7,100 bases of DNA from an uncultured Pirellula sp. (lineage in GTDB: Bacteria > Planctomycetota > Planctomycetia > Pirellulales > Pirellulaceae). Location: assembly GCA_903892365.1 (NCBI GenBank), contig CAITIF010000247.1:1-7100 (forward strand), in the 5' to 3' direction. Below the pieces are notes generated by a model that made no database searches, was not told the origin of the DNA, and saw only the letters and a program-made list of their open reading frames with translations. Below, one piece after another: positions 1 through 5,824 of this stretch. The stretch's first letter is position 1; each line of letters opens with the position of its first letter. The position numbers and the translations under genes were made by a program.

Positions 1-650
1 CGATCCAACGGATTGTTCCAGAGGGGATCCAGACCAGCGATGGAAAGACGCATGAGCTGGACGTGATCATTTACGCAACTGGTTTCCAGGTGCATCGACG
101 CATGAAACCCATGCATGTGGTGGGCCGAGAAGGCAAAACCATGGACGAGACCTGGTCCAAAGGGGCCGTGGCACACCGATCGACAACCATTCCGGGCTTT
201 CCTAATTTCTTTGTCATTTTCGGCCCCTACAGCCCGATCGGAAACTACTCCGCATTTTCAGTTGCAGAGGTGCAGGTAGGTCACGTCCTTAGAACCATCG
301 ACCACATGGAATCGCTGGGACAAGATCTGATTGAACCAACGGAAGAAGCGACCGAACGCTTGGTCAACAAAATGAATCAGGCGATGAAAAAGACCGTTTG
401 GATGTCGGGTTGCAAGAGCTGGTATCAGGATGCGAATGGAAACATTCCGATGTGGCCATGGACCTTCGAGCGATACGAACGCGAAATGTCCAAGCTGAAT
501 GAGGGGGACTTTCGAACCGCTCGCCGAAATCCCCAAGAGCAACCATCGAGGTTGTTTGAATTTCAAGTGTCGGATGTTGGGCCATCGCGATTCGCTACCC
601 CTGCCCAACGACCAGGCAACGTTCGCCCGGTCGCTCAAAACGCCCCGTGA
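1..650 (+). CDS. Flavin-dependent monooxygenase (Baeyer-Villiger/FMO type), C-terminal part
   Basis: The reading frame is open from base 3 with no start, so this is the last 215 residues of a protein that begins outside the window; it ends at TGA 648-650. Residues 19-29 (counted from the first full codon) read LDVIIYATGFQ, the ATG-F motif before the last FAD-contacting segment of class B flavoprotein monooxygenases. Further on are a GPYSPIGNYS-like segment (about 74-83) and a GCKSWY...D..G....WPW block (about 137-153), both typical of the C-terminal domain of Baeyer-Villiger/FMO enzymes. These enzymes use NADPH, FAD and O2 to insert oxygen into ketones or to oxidise heteroatoms in soft nucleophiles; the substrate cannot be read here. 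The last 45 residues or so are Pro/Arg/Gln-rich and look like a lineage-specific tail. The N-terminal Rossmann domains are not visible, so assignment to a subfamily is uncertain, but the superfamily is clear. Confidence 0.88.
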   Translation, partial: IQRIVPEGIQTSDGKTHELDVIIYATGFQVHRRMKPMHVVGREGKTMDETWSKGAVAHRSTTIPGFPNFFVIFGPYSPIGNYSAFSVAEVQVGHVLRTIDHMESLGQDLIEPTEEATERLVNKMNQAMKKTVWMSGCKSWYQDANGNIPMWPWTFERYEREMSKLNEGDFRTARRNPQEQPSRLFEFQVSDVGPSRFATPAQRPGNVRPVAQNAP

Positions 651-737
651 GCTAAAAAATCCCCGTGTACCAAAAATGAGATTTCTCGACTACAATTTGG
701 AGAGTTCCGCACGCACTCCAACCCTCCATACTCACCC

Positions 738-1070
738 ATGACCACCGTTTTGCAACGCTTCAATGAAGCAGAGAAGCTCAAGGATCAAGGCAAAGTTGAC
801 GAAGCCACTGCCATTCTCGAGCAGATTTTGGCAGAAGACGACTCGCACGTTTTAGCTCACTTGACCCTAGCCCGTATCTGCACCAATACAGGCAAGCATG
901 AGCAAGCGGTCATGCACGCTGAAAAAGCCTGCGAACTGGAGCCGAACGATTCGACCAATTTTACGGTTTTGAGTGTAACATACCAACGTGCTTGGGCTGG
1001 AACTCAAGATCTGAAGTACATTCAAATGGCTGAAGATGCGATGGCTCGATCACGCATGATCGGCCGTTAG
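738..1070 (+). CDS. Small tetratricopeptide-repeat protein
   Basis: This is a 110-residue protein starting at ATG 738 and ending at TAG 1068-1070. It is made of helical TPR-like units. The N-terminal 34 residues (FNEAEKLKDQGKVDEATAILEQIL) form one degenerate repeat. Residues about 37-70 (LAHLTLARICTNTGKHEQAVMHAEKACELEPND) form a good TPR with the usual small and aromatic/leucine positions and the closing xP. A third, partial unit covers the tail. TPRs bind other proteins, so the role is scaffold or adaptor; there is no catalytic motif, signal peptide or membrane segment, so it should be cytoplasmic. No Shine-Dalgarno sequence precedes the ATG. The TIM-barrel gene begins 71 bases downstream on the same strand with no visible terminator between, so co-transcription is likely. 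The partner protein is unknown. Confidence 0.87.
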   Translation: MTTVLQRFNEAEKLKDQGKVDEATAILEQILAEDDSHVLAHLTLARICTNTGKHEQAVMHAEKACELEPNDSTNFTVLSVTYQRAWAGTQDLKYIQMAEDAMARSRMIGR

Positions 1071-1141
1071 TTTGCGGTGATCCGTGGCAAGTTCCCTGCG
1101 TCTTCTGTTTTTCCCCTTCCTGTTGTTTTTGAGTCGTCCTT

Positions 1142-1996
1142 ATGAGTCTCTCCCCTTGGTCGTTAGGTGTCTTTACCAGCATTGATGCTGGCTTAGGTGT
1201 TCACTTGGATGTGGCAAAAGATCTTGGTGTACCCTCGATTCAATTGCATACACCGCATGCTGCTGGAAGAACTCCTCAGGCGGCCGAAAAATTCCTCCGA
1301 CAAATAGACGAGTGCGGTATTGAGCTCACTTGTGTTTTTGGTGGATTTGATGGCGAGAGTTACGCTGATATCCCTACGGTGGAAAAGACGATTGGCCTGG
1401 TCCCCGTCGCAACCCGCAGCGCACGCTTGATCGAGATGAAAGAGATTTCGGATTTCACGCGATTGTTAGGCTGCAACACCATCGGTTTGCATATTGGTGT
1501 GGTACCCCACGACACTCAGTCCCGCGAATACGCCGATGTCATTGAAGTGACTCGGCAGATTTGCGATCACGCTCAATACAACGAGCAAAACGTCCATCTG
1601 GAAACCGGGCAAGAAAGTGCGGATGCCCTGATGGATTTCATTTCGGATACTCAGCGAAACAACTTGTTTATCAATTTCGACCCTGCCAATATGATCCTTT
1701 ATGGAATGGGTGAGCCGATTCCTGCCTTGCGGCAAGTTGGATCTCACGTTCGAAGCGTGCATTGCAAAGATGCCACGTGGAGCGATCAGCCTGGCAAGAC
1801 ATGGGGCTGCGAAGTACCCCTAGGACAAGGGCAAGTCGATATGCGAGCCTACTTAACGACGCTGAAAGAGATTGGGTATCGAGGTCCGTTGACGATTGAA
1901 CGGGAGATTCCGCAAGATCGTGAACGGCAAAAGACCGAAATTCAGCACGCGACCGCATTGCTCACATCGCTGCGAAAAGAGATCCTGGGGTGCTAG
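1142..1996 (+). CDS. Sugar phosphate isomerase/epimerase family TIM-barrel protein
   Basis: This is a 284-residue protein of the xylose isomerase-like TIM-barrel (AP_endonuc_2) superfamily, at the usual family length. It starts at ATG 1142 and stops at TAG 1994-1996. The four expected metal-ligand positions fall at the ends of barrel strands: E154 in VHLETGQ, D180 in INFDPANM, H207 in VRSVHCKD and E253 in LTIERE. H117 in GLHIGV is a likely additional active-site residue. Members isomerise or epimerise sugars, inositols or hydroxypyruvate using Mn, Mg, Co or Zn. The substrate cannot be deduced from sequence, and planctomycete genomes carry many such paralogues. No signal peptide is seen, so it is predicted to be cytoplasmic. 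No Shine-Dalgarno sequence is visible; the region just before the start is T-rich. It lies behind the small TPR gene and is probably co-transcribed with it. Nothing clearly terminator-like follows. Confidence 0.88.
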   Translation: MSLSPWSLGVFTSIDAGLGVHLDVAKDLGVPSIQLHTPHAAGRTPQAAEKFLRQIDECGIELTCVFGGFDGESYADIPTVEKTIGLVPVATRSARLIEMKEISDFTRLLGCNTIGLHIGVVPHDTQSREYADVIEVTRQICDHAQYNEQNVHLETGQESADALMDFISDTQRNNLFINFDPANMILYGMGEPIPALRQVGSHVRSVHCKDATWSDQPGKTWGCEVPLGQGQVDMRAYLTTLKEIGYRGPLTIEREIPQDRERQKTEIQHATALLTSLRKEILGC

Positions 1997-2106
1997 AAAG
2001 CTGGACAGGTTTCTGAATCCGCCCGATTGCGAAGCACACGCCACAACGAAATCGAGCTAATCAGCTGACTGGGATGCCGTCTTATTAGCAATGATTTCTT
2101 CCTGAC

Positions 2107-2180
2107 TTGAACCGCAGTCGCTAGCTGCGATCATGCGTCCAGAACAATGAGACTCAACGCGGCTAACGCCCGCGGTTCAA
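2107..2180. repeat. Imperfect inverted repeat, 20-position arms, 34-base spacer
   Basis: The left arm, 2107-2126, begins TTGAACCGC. The reverse complement of the right arm, 2161-2180, also begins TTGAACCGC. The two agree at 16 of 20 positions, the first 9 being identical; of the four differences, the last can still pair as G-U in RNA. As RNA this would be a long interrupted hairpin. It could be a structured leader or small RNA, an intergenic repeat unit, or the remains of a small non-autonomous mobile element. There are no target-site duplications that I can recognise. Confidence 0.5.
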
Positions 2181-2335
2181 TTGATCGAAAAGCGAACTGC
2201 TGGTTACCCCAATGAACCTTGCGTATGGTTTTCGATAGGATTTACGAGCTTTCAACTAGCTTTTCTCAAGCTGGAATCTTCCGACTGCCGAACCTGTAAC
2301 GAGAGCTCCGAATATGCCGGGTCTCGCGTCTAGCC

Positions 2336-2351
2336 ACAACGCTAGCGTTGT
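2336..2351. promoter_or_regulatory. Perfect 16-base palindrome, candidate operator
   Basis: The sequence ACAACGCTAGCGTTGT is its own reverse complement. CCAC on the left (2334-2337) and GTGG on the right (2354-2357) extend the symmetry if a two-base slip is allowed. It ends 29 bases before the preferred start ATG 2381 of the TPR lipoprotein gene, a place where a dimeric repressor or activator site would affect transcription, or a leader hairpin would affect translation. No regulator gene lies next to it in the window, so the role is inference. Confidence 0.35.
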
Positions 2352-2380
2352 TTGTGGGATTCCATAAAAAGCGGTCAGCC

Positions 2381-3562
2381 ATGTTAGCCTCGAAAAGATC
2401 TCCTTCATCCCAGTTGGGCCGTCGACATGTTCTGCGATTGGCTCTTGTTGCAGTCACTTCTGTTGCAGGTACCACCGGTTTCGTCGGGTGCTCCACCACT
2501 GCTGGGTCAAGACCATCCATATGGCCAACCAAAACGTTTGATTCATCCGCGTCGGCCGCACCCCTGGGGGTAACGGGCACGTTGGCCTCGACGGGCAAGG
2601 CGGTTAAGGGTCAGTTCGCATCGATGGGCACCGCTGTTTCATCCGCCTATGGCAAGGCAAAGTCAGCGATTACCACCCCATTTACTGGCGAGACAGCCGC
2701 TCCTGAAACTGCATCCAACTTGAGCACGAAGCCAACGATTGGGCCTGAGCTCTATGTGATGAATGGGCAGCTGCATGAGTCGCAAGGGAATTACAACAAA
2801 GCGATCGACAGCTACAGCAAGGCTCTTGAAATCGAACCCAAGAATCCAGCGGCTCTTCTGAGCACGGCCCGCCTTTACGATCGTCAAAACGAAAAAGACA
2901 AGTCGGTCGAGTTTTATCAGAAGGCAGCTGAAGTCACTCCGAACGATGCTAATATCTATGCTGAGCTGGGGGCGTTGCATGCCAAGACCGGTAACCTGAC
3001 GGCAGCCAGAGAGCAGATGCAAAAGGCGGTCAACTTGGACCCGAAAAGCACGACCTATCGATCCTCGATGGCAGGTGTTCTTTTGGACTCCGGTAACACA
3101 GAATCGGCCATGGCAGAGTTGATGCAGGTGAATACGCCAGCTATGGCAAACTATCAAATGGCCTATCTGCATTTTGCGAGAAAGAATGTTCCTGCAACTC
3201 AGCAGTACTTAAACAGCGCCTTGCAAATCGATCCCAATCTAAAACCAGCCCGCGATTTGATGGCCAGCATGGGAGGTGCGCAAAACATTTCTCAAATGGC
3301 CCAGCAAGGTCAAACGATGATGCAGCAGGCTCAGGGAATCTATCAGCAAGCAGGTGCGATTGGAAGCAACGTCCAAGGGCTGATAAGCGCTGCTCCCGCC
3401 CAACCTGCAGGATTCTCGACCCCGGTCAATCAGTCGAACAGTTTCTTGCCACCACCGGCTAGCCCCCCATCGTCCAGCCAAGGTGTCCCACTTCAACAGC
3501 CCGCCGGCAGCGTGCCTTCCTTTGAGAGCGCAGGCAAGCAAACGCTTCCCGTTCGCCGTTAA
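2381..3562 (+). CDS. Exported TPR-repeat protein, probable lipoprotein
   Basis: I place the start at ATG 2381 (393 residues). The frame is open up to a TTG at 2348, but that start would put an awkward extra 11 residues before the signal and overlaps the palindrome. Residues 10-37 form an export signal: twin arginines (GRRHVLRL, R14-R15), a hydrophobic stretch LALVAVTSVAGTTGF, then VGC with Cys37 as candidate lipidation site. A Ser/Thr/Ala/Gly-rich linker runs to about residue 118. Three good TPRs follow (about 121-154, 155-188 and 189-222), with a fourth and fifth, more degenerate, to about residue 294. Each good unit ends with a P, as in IEPKN, VTPND and LDPKS. Residues 300-334 are Met/Gln-rich (possibly coiled), and the last 45 or so are Pro/Ser/Gln-rich and probably disordered. 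It is likely an envelope-anchored protein-binding scaffold. The partner is unknown. The gene appears to be transcribed alone. Confidence 0.87.
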   Translation: MLASKRSPSSQLGRRHVLRLALVAVTSVAGTTGFVGCSTTAGSRPSIWPTKTFDSSASAAPLGVTGTLASTGKAVKGQFASMGTAVSSAYGKAKSAITTPFTGETAAPETASNLSTKPTIGPELYVMNGQLHESQGNYNKAIDSYSKALEIEPKNPAALLSTARLYDRQNEKDKSVEFYQKAAEVTPNDANIYAELGALHAKTGNLTAAREQMQKAVNLDPKSTTYRSSMAGVLLDSGNTESAMAELMQVNTPAMANYQMAYLHFARKNVPATQQYLNSALQIDPNLKPARDLMASMGGAQNISQMAQQGQTMMQQAQGIYQQAGAIGSNVQGLISAAPAQPAGFSTPVNQSNSFLPPPASPPSSSQGVPLQQPAGSVPSFESAGKQTLPVRR

Positions 3563-3644
3563 ACGACCTCCCAGGCGTCGGGGTGGAAGGTCCCCCAACT
3601 TGGACTTCGTCGGGATGGGTTACCGCTTCGTGGTTAGCGTTGGT

Positions 3645-3666
3645 TCGAGTGGCAAAGGCCACTTGA
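3645..3666 (+). other. Strong stem-loop in the gap after the TPR lipoprotein gene
   Basis: TCGAGTGGC (3645-3653) pairs with GCCACTTGA (3658-3666) around an AAAG loop. This gives a 9-base-pair stem with a single G-U pair, lying 82 bases after the stop codon of the TPR gene. No T-run follows, so it is not a classical intrinsic terminator. It could stabilise a transcript 3' end after Rho termination, or belong to the leader of the next gene. A weaker GACCT/AGGTC stem (3565-3569/3588-3592) sits directly after the stop codon. Confidence 0.4.
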
Positions 3667-3700
3667 CTGTGGTAAGGTACACGTGCTTGCGAACAGTATC

Positions 3701-3717
3701 GAGGCGGTCTTAGCCTC
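3701..3717 (+). promoter_or_regulatory. Small hairpin directly before an alternative start codon
   Basis: GAGGC (3701-3705) and GCCTC (3713-3717) form a perfect five-base-pair stem with a 7-base loop that ends exactly at the upstream ATG 3718 of the DinB-like gene. If translation started at 3718 the hairpin would occupy the ribosome-binding region, which is one reason to prefer ATG 3757. A stem this short can arise by chance. Confidence 0.25.
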
Positions 3718-3756
3718 ATGCGTAAGCGATACGTTGCCTCCATAACCACCATCACG

Positions 3757-4317
3757 ATGACCGATTCGCTTTTTCCCAATGTTCCTTCGATGGAAACGCT
3801 AACACCAGAACGAATCATCGCGATGCGCGATAGCGTGATGGGGCAAATGGATTTCGGCCGACGGTATACATTGGGCTTGTTGGAGGAAATTCCTGAGTCC
3901 TATTGGAATACGATTCCAGCTGGCGCGACTTCTCACATCGCTTGGCAGGTTGGGCATCTTGCCGTTTCGGAGTACGGCTTGATGTTGTTTCGCCAACGCG
4001 GACGGGCAGAAGGGGATTTGGATCTCATGCCCGGATGGCTTCGCAAGAAGTTCGGACGCGGGACGGTGCCACCCACCGAGCCTAGCGAGATTCCGACCAA
4101 AGCAGAACTGCTGGCGACACTGGATCGCATCCACGTAGCGGCCATGACGGCTTTACCCACGTTCACTGCGGAGCAACTGTCCGAGCCAACGGAAATGCCC
4201 TATGCGGTTTACCCGATCAAGCTGGGGGCCTTGCTGTTTTGCCCGCTGCACGAATCCATCCACGCGGGGCAGATCGGTTTGCTCCGCCGTATGCACGGAA
4301 TGGAATCTGTTCGCTAG
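3757..4317 (+). CDS. DinB-family putative metal-dependent protein
   Basis: From ATG 3757 the protein has 186 residues, close to the usual 150-180 of the DinB/YfiT-like four-helix-bundle superfamily. An in-frame ATG at 3718 would add 13 residues (MRKRYVASITTIT) that look unlike a helix of the fold and would abut a hairpin; ATG 3790 is a shorter alternative. The family's histidine pattern is present: H60 and H67 in HIAWQVGHLAVSEY (helix 2), and H165 and H169 in PLHESIHAGQIGLLRR near the C-terminus. The canonical metal triad (usually Zn or Ni) would be H67, H165 and H169. Some relatives are thiol S-transferases (mycothiol or bacillithiol types) or maleylpyruvate isomerases; most have no known reaction. 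The arrangement HxxxHxGQ is typical of uncharacterised DinB_2-like members. No signal peptide is present, so it is predicted to be cytoplasmic. It stands alone, with 84 bases before the next gene. The superfamily is fairly sure; the reaction is not known. Confidence 0.82.
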   Translation: MTDSLFPNVPSMETLTPERIIAMRDSVMGQMDFGRRYTLGLLEEIPESYWNTIPAGATSHIAWQVGHLAVSEYGLMLFRQRGRAEGDLDLMPGWLRKKFGRGTVPPTEPSEIPTKAELLATLDRIHVAAMTALPTFTAEQLSEPTEMPYAVYPIKLGALLFCPLHESIHAGQIGLLRRMHGMESVR

Positions 4318-4362
4318 CATTCGAATTGATATTGGCTGAGTTTCTTGATTGAGTCACAATGG

Positions 4363-4382
4363 CGTTTTGCTTCTTCAAAACG
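4363..4382 (+). promoter_or_regulatory. Leader hairpin before the acyltransferase gene
   Basis: CGTTTTG (4363-4369) and CAAAACG (4376-4382) form a perfect seven-base-pair stem with a CTTCTT loop. It ends 19 bases before the preferred start ATG 4402, so it would lie in the mRNA leader of the lipid operon. If the TTG at 4345 were the start, the same bases would be coding. A regulatory role is only a possibility. Confidence 0.3.
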
Positions 4383-4401
4383 GCCAACGGATGGGTCGCT
4401 C

Positions 4402-5355
4402 ATGTCAGTACGAATCTCAACAGACGACCCCTACAACCAAACTTTTGGATTGAAAGATCGTTGCGCGTATCTGTTGTTTCGAATGATCATTTGTATCGTA
4501 CAGTCAACTTCCGTTGAACGGTGCGATCGGTGGTGTCGATTGGTGGCTAGACTTCTTTCGAGGTATCTGCCGTTGCGCCGGGGATTGATTCAAGAGAATC
4601 TGAAACGAGTCTTTCCCGATTGGGAACCTGGACGAGCGGTCGAAGTGCAAGAACGCATGTGGCATCACTTGTTGTTGATGGGATGTGAAGTGGCGCATGC
4701 ACCGCGCAAAATCCATCGCGAAAACTGGCATGAGCACTTCCGCATTCCCAATCGTCAAGCAATGCTCCAAATTGTATTGGACGATCGGCCATCGGTTTTG
4801 GTATCGGGGCATTACGGGAACTTTGAACTGGCTGGTTTCTTGACCGGCCTATTTGGGCTTCCCTCCACGACCATTGCTAGACCTTTGGACAATGGTTTTG
4901 TTCATGATTACGTGACTCAGTTCCGTTCTCTAGGCGGTCAACATTTCTTACCCAAAGAGGGTAGTTCTTTGGACGTGCAAAAGTTGCTTGGCAGGGGTGG
5001 CAACTTGGCATTGCTTGCGGATCAACATGCGGGTCCTAAAGGCTGTTGGGTCGACTTCTTAGGACATCCGGCGTCGTGCCATAAAGGGCTGGCCCTGTTC
5101 ACCTTATCCAGCGGGGCACCGATGATTGTCGTTGGGAACACTCGGAAGGGGGCACCGTTGCAATTCGAGCTTTCGGTTTTGGGAATCGCGGACCCGAATC
5201 AAAAAGGGGAGCATTTGAACAGCGTCGCAACCTTGACGCGGTGGTATAATCAGTGCCTTGAGCAGATCATCTGCAGATTTCCCGAACAATATTGGTGGGT
5301 TCATCGTCGCTGGAAAGGTGAACCACCTCAGAAGAAGTCGAATCGCGCAGCCTAG
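4402..5355 (+). CDS. LpxL/HtrB-type lysophospholipid/lipid A acyltransferase
   Basis: From ATG 4402 the protein has 317 residues, near the roughly 300 of late lipid A acyltransferases. The frame is open to TTG 4345, but the added 19 residues (MIESQWRFASS...) are unlikely to be translated. Family marks in order: a partly hydrophobic N-terminal segment (residues about 20-35, YLLFRMIICIVQ) for membrane attachment; RRGLIQENLKRVFPDW (about 59-74), as in HtrB relatives; the catalytic HX4E motif at H137 YGNF E142, the acid form known from E. coli LpxL; then LADQHAGPKG and VDFLGHPA (about 204-224), where the family binds acyl donor and acceptor; and the C-terminal WWVHRRWK (298-305). It would transfer an acyl chain from acyl-ACP or acyl-CoA to lipid A precursor or another lysolipid at the inner face of the cytoplasmic membrane. 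It is the first gene of a tight four-gene run; its stop lies 2 bases before the next start. The acceptor (lipid A or other) cannot be told from sequence. Confidence 0.88.
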   Translation: MSVRISTDDPYNQTFGLKDRCAYLLFRMIICIVQSTSVERCDRWCRLVARLLSRYLPLRRGLIQENLKRVFPDWEPGRAVEVQERMWHHLLLMGCEVAHAPRKIHRENWHEHFRIPNRQAMLQIVLDDRPSVLVSGHYGNFELAGFLTGLFGLPSTTIARPLDNGFVHDYVTQFRSLGGQHFLPKEGSSLDVQKLLGRGGNLALLADQHAGPKGCWVDFLGHPASCHKGLALFTLSSGAPMIVVGNTRKGAPLQFELSVLGIADPNQKGEHLNSVATLTRWYNQCLEQIICRFPEQYWWVHRRWKGEPPQKKSNRAA

Positions 5356-5357
5356 TT

Positions 5358-5810
5358 ATGACGAAAAAATACACGGGCCTTGGGCTCTCTTGCATGTATC
5401 CCGAGAACTGGTCCGTCACGGAAGATACCGACGAAGGCAGGCTGGTCAGCTTTACTTTGGAAAGCCCATCGGCAGCGTTCATGACGGTAACGGAATACCC
5501 CTGGACCGTAACACCACAAGAAGCGTTGGATGAAGCCTGCGAAGTCATGCGCGACGAGTACGACGAGGTGGAGTTTCACGAGACGGACTCGGACCTGGAA
5601 AGGGATGGAAAGCCTTTAGATGCATGCCTTGCCGGCGAGGCTCGGTTCTATTATCTAGATTTGATGGTTGTCTCCCGCATGATTGCGTTTGTCTTGGATC
5701 ACAGAACGTTTCTGATCCAAATCCAAGCAGAGGACCGCGACTTTGAAGCACTAGAAATCGTATTCAAAGCAATTTTGGTCAGTATGCTTCGGTCCGTCCA
5801 GAATGAGTAA
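5358..5810 (+). CDS. Conserved-looking small protein of unknown function in lipid operon
   Basis: This is a 150-residue, strongly acidic protein starting at ATG 5358, two bases after the acyltransferase stop, and ending at TAA 5808-5810. I do not recognise a named family. The opening GLGLSCMYPENWSVTEDTDE, followed by alternating strands (RLVSFTLESP, AAFMTVTEYP), a helix with acidic residues (EALDEACEVMRDEYDEV), then further strands (ARFYYLDLMVVSRMIAFVLDHRTFLIQIQAED) and a closing helix (FEALEIVFKAILVSML), resembles the order of elements in the PsbP/Mog1/DUF1795-like fold (beta-alpha-beta-alpha with a C-terminal helix). That comparison is by pattern only. There is no signal peptide and no clear catalytic residue, so a cytoplasmic binding or accessory role is the most I would infer. 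Its tight packing between an acyltransferase and a lipid kinase suggests translational coupling and a shared process. Confidence 0.83.
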   Translation: MTKKYTGLGLSCMYPENWSVTEDTDEGRLVSFTLESPSAAFMTVTEYPWTVTPQEALDEACEVMRDEYDEVEFHETDSDLERDGKPLDACLAGEARFYYLDLMVVSRMIAFVLDHRTFLIQIQAEDRDFEALEIVFKAILVSMLRSVQNE

Positions 5811-5814
5811 AGGA
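5809..5814 (+). promoter_or_regulatory. Shine-Dalgarno-like site for the lipid kinase
   Basis: AAAGGA overlaps the TAA stop of the preceding gene and lies 10 bases before ATG 5825. It is the only convincing Shine-Dalgarno-like sequence before any start in this window. It supports ATG 5825 as the start and fits translational coupling within the operon. Confidence 0.5.
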
Positions 5815-5824
5815 CAGTAGAAGC

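Larger units (their letters stand above)
1997..2380. other. 384-base non-coding gap with several inverted repeats
   Basis: No convincing gene lies here. The longest + strand ATG reading frame I found is 22 codons (2147-2215). The gap is rich in dyad symmetry: GCTAAT/ATTAGC (2056-2061/2084-2089), the 20-position inverted repeat 2107-2126/2161-2180, a short AGCTT/AAGCT hairpin (2258-2272) and the palindrome 2336-2351. It should contain the end of the isomerase transcript and the promoter and leader of the TPR lipoprotein gene. I could not pick out a convincing sigma-70 promoter or a stem followed by a T-run. Confidence 0.6.

Noticed and set aside
691..696. TACAAT as a -10 box for the small TPR gene
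   Set aside because: No -35-like hexamer occurs at the right distance, so the match alone is too weak to list as a promoter.
499..741. 80-residue + strand reading frame overlapping the end of the monooxygenase gene
   Set aside because: It lies mostly inside the monooxygenase frame, has no recognisable domain, is Arg/Pro-rich as expected for an out-of-frame reading, and would overlap the start of the TPR gene.
2113..2129. CGCAG/CTGCG small hairpin
   Set aside because: It has only five pairs and is mutually exclusive with the much longer inverted repeat that uses the same left-arm bases.
2147..2215. 22-codon small reading frame (MRLNAANARG...) inside the long gap
   Set aside because: It overlaps the inverted repeat, has no ribosome-binding site, and is short enough to occur by chance.
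2663..3172. 169-residue reverse-strand reading frame
   Set aside because: It is fully antisense to the TPR-coding part of the lipoprotein gene, whose repeats are unmistakable; composition is that of a shadow frame.
3663..3668. TTGACT as a -35 box for the DinB-like gene
   Set aside because: The bases 16-18 downstream give no -10-like sequence, and the hexamer is part of the 3645-3666 stem.
3459..3818. 119-residue reverse-strand reading frame spanning the gap before the DinB-like gene
   Set aside because: It has no recognisable motif, overlaps two well-supported + strand genes at its ends, and is rich in Arg/Ser/Pro as in random frames.
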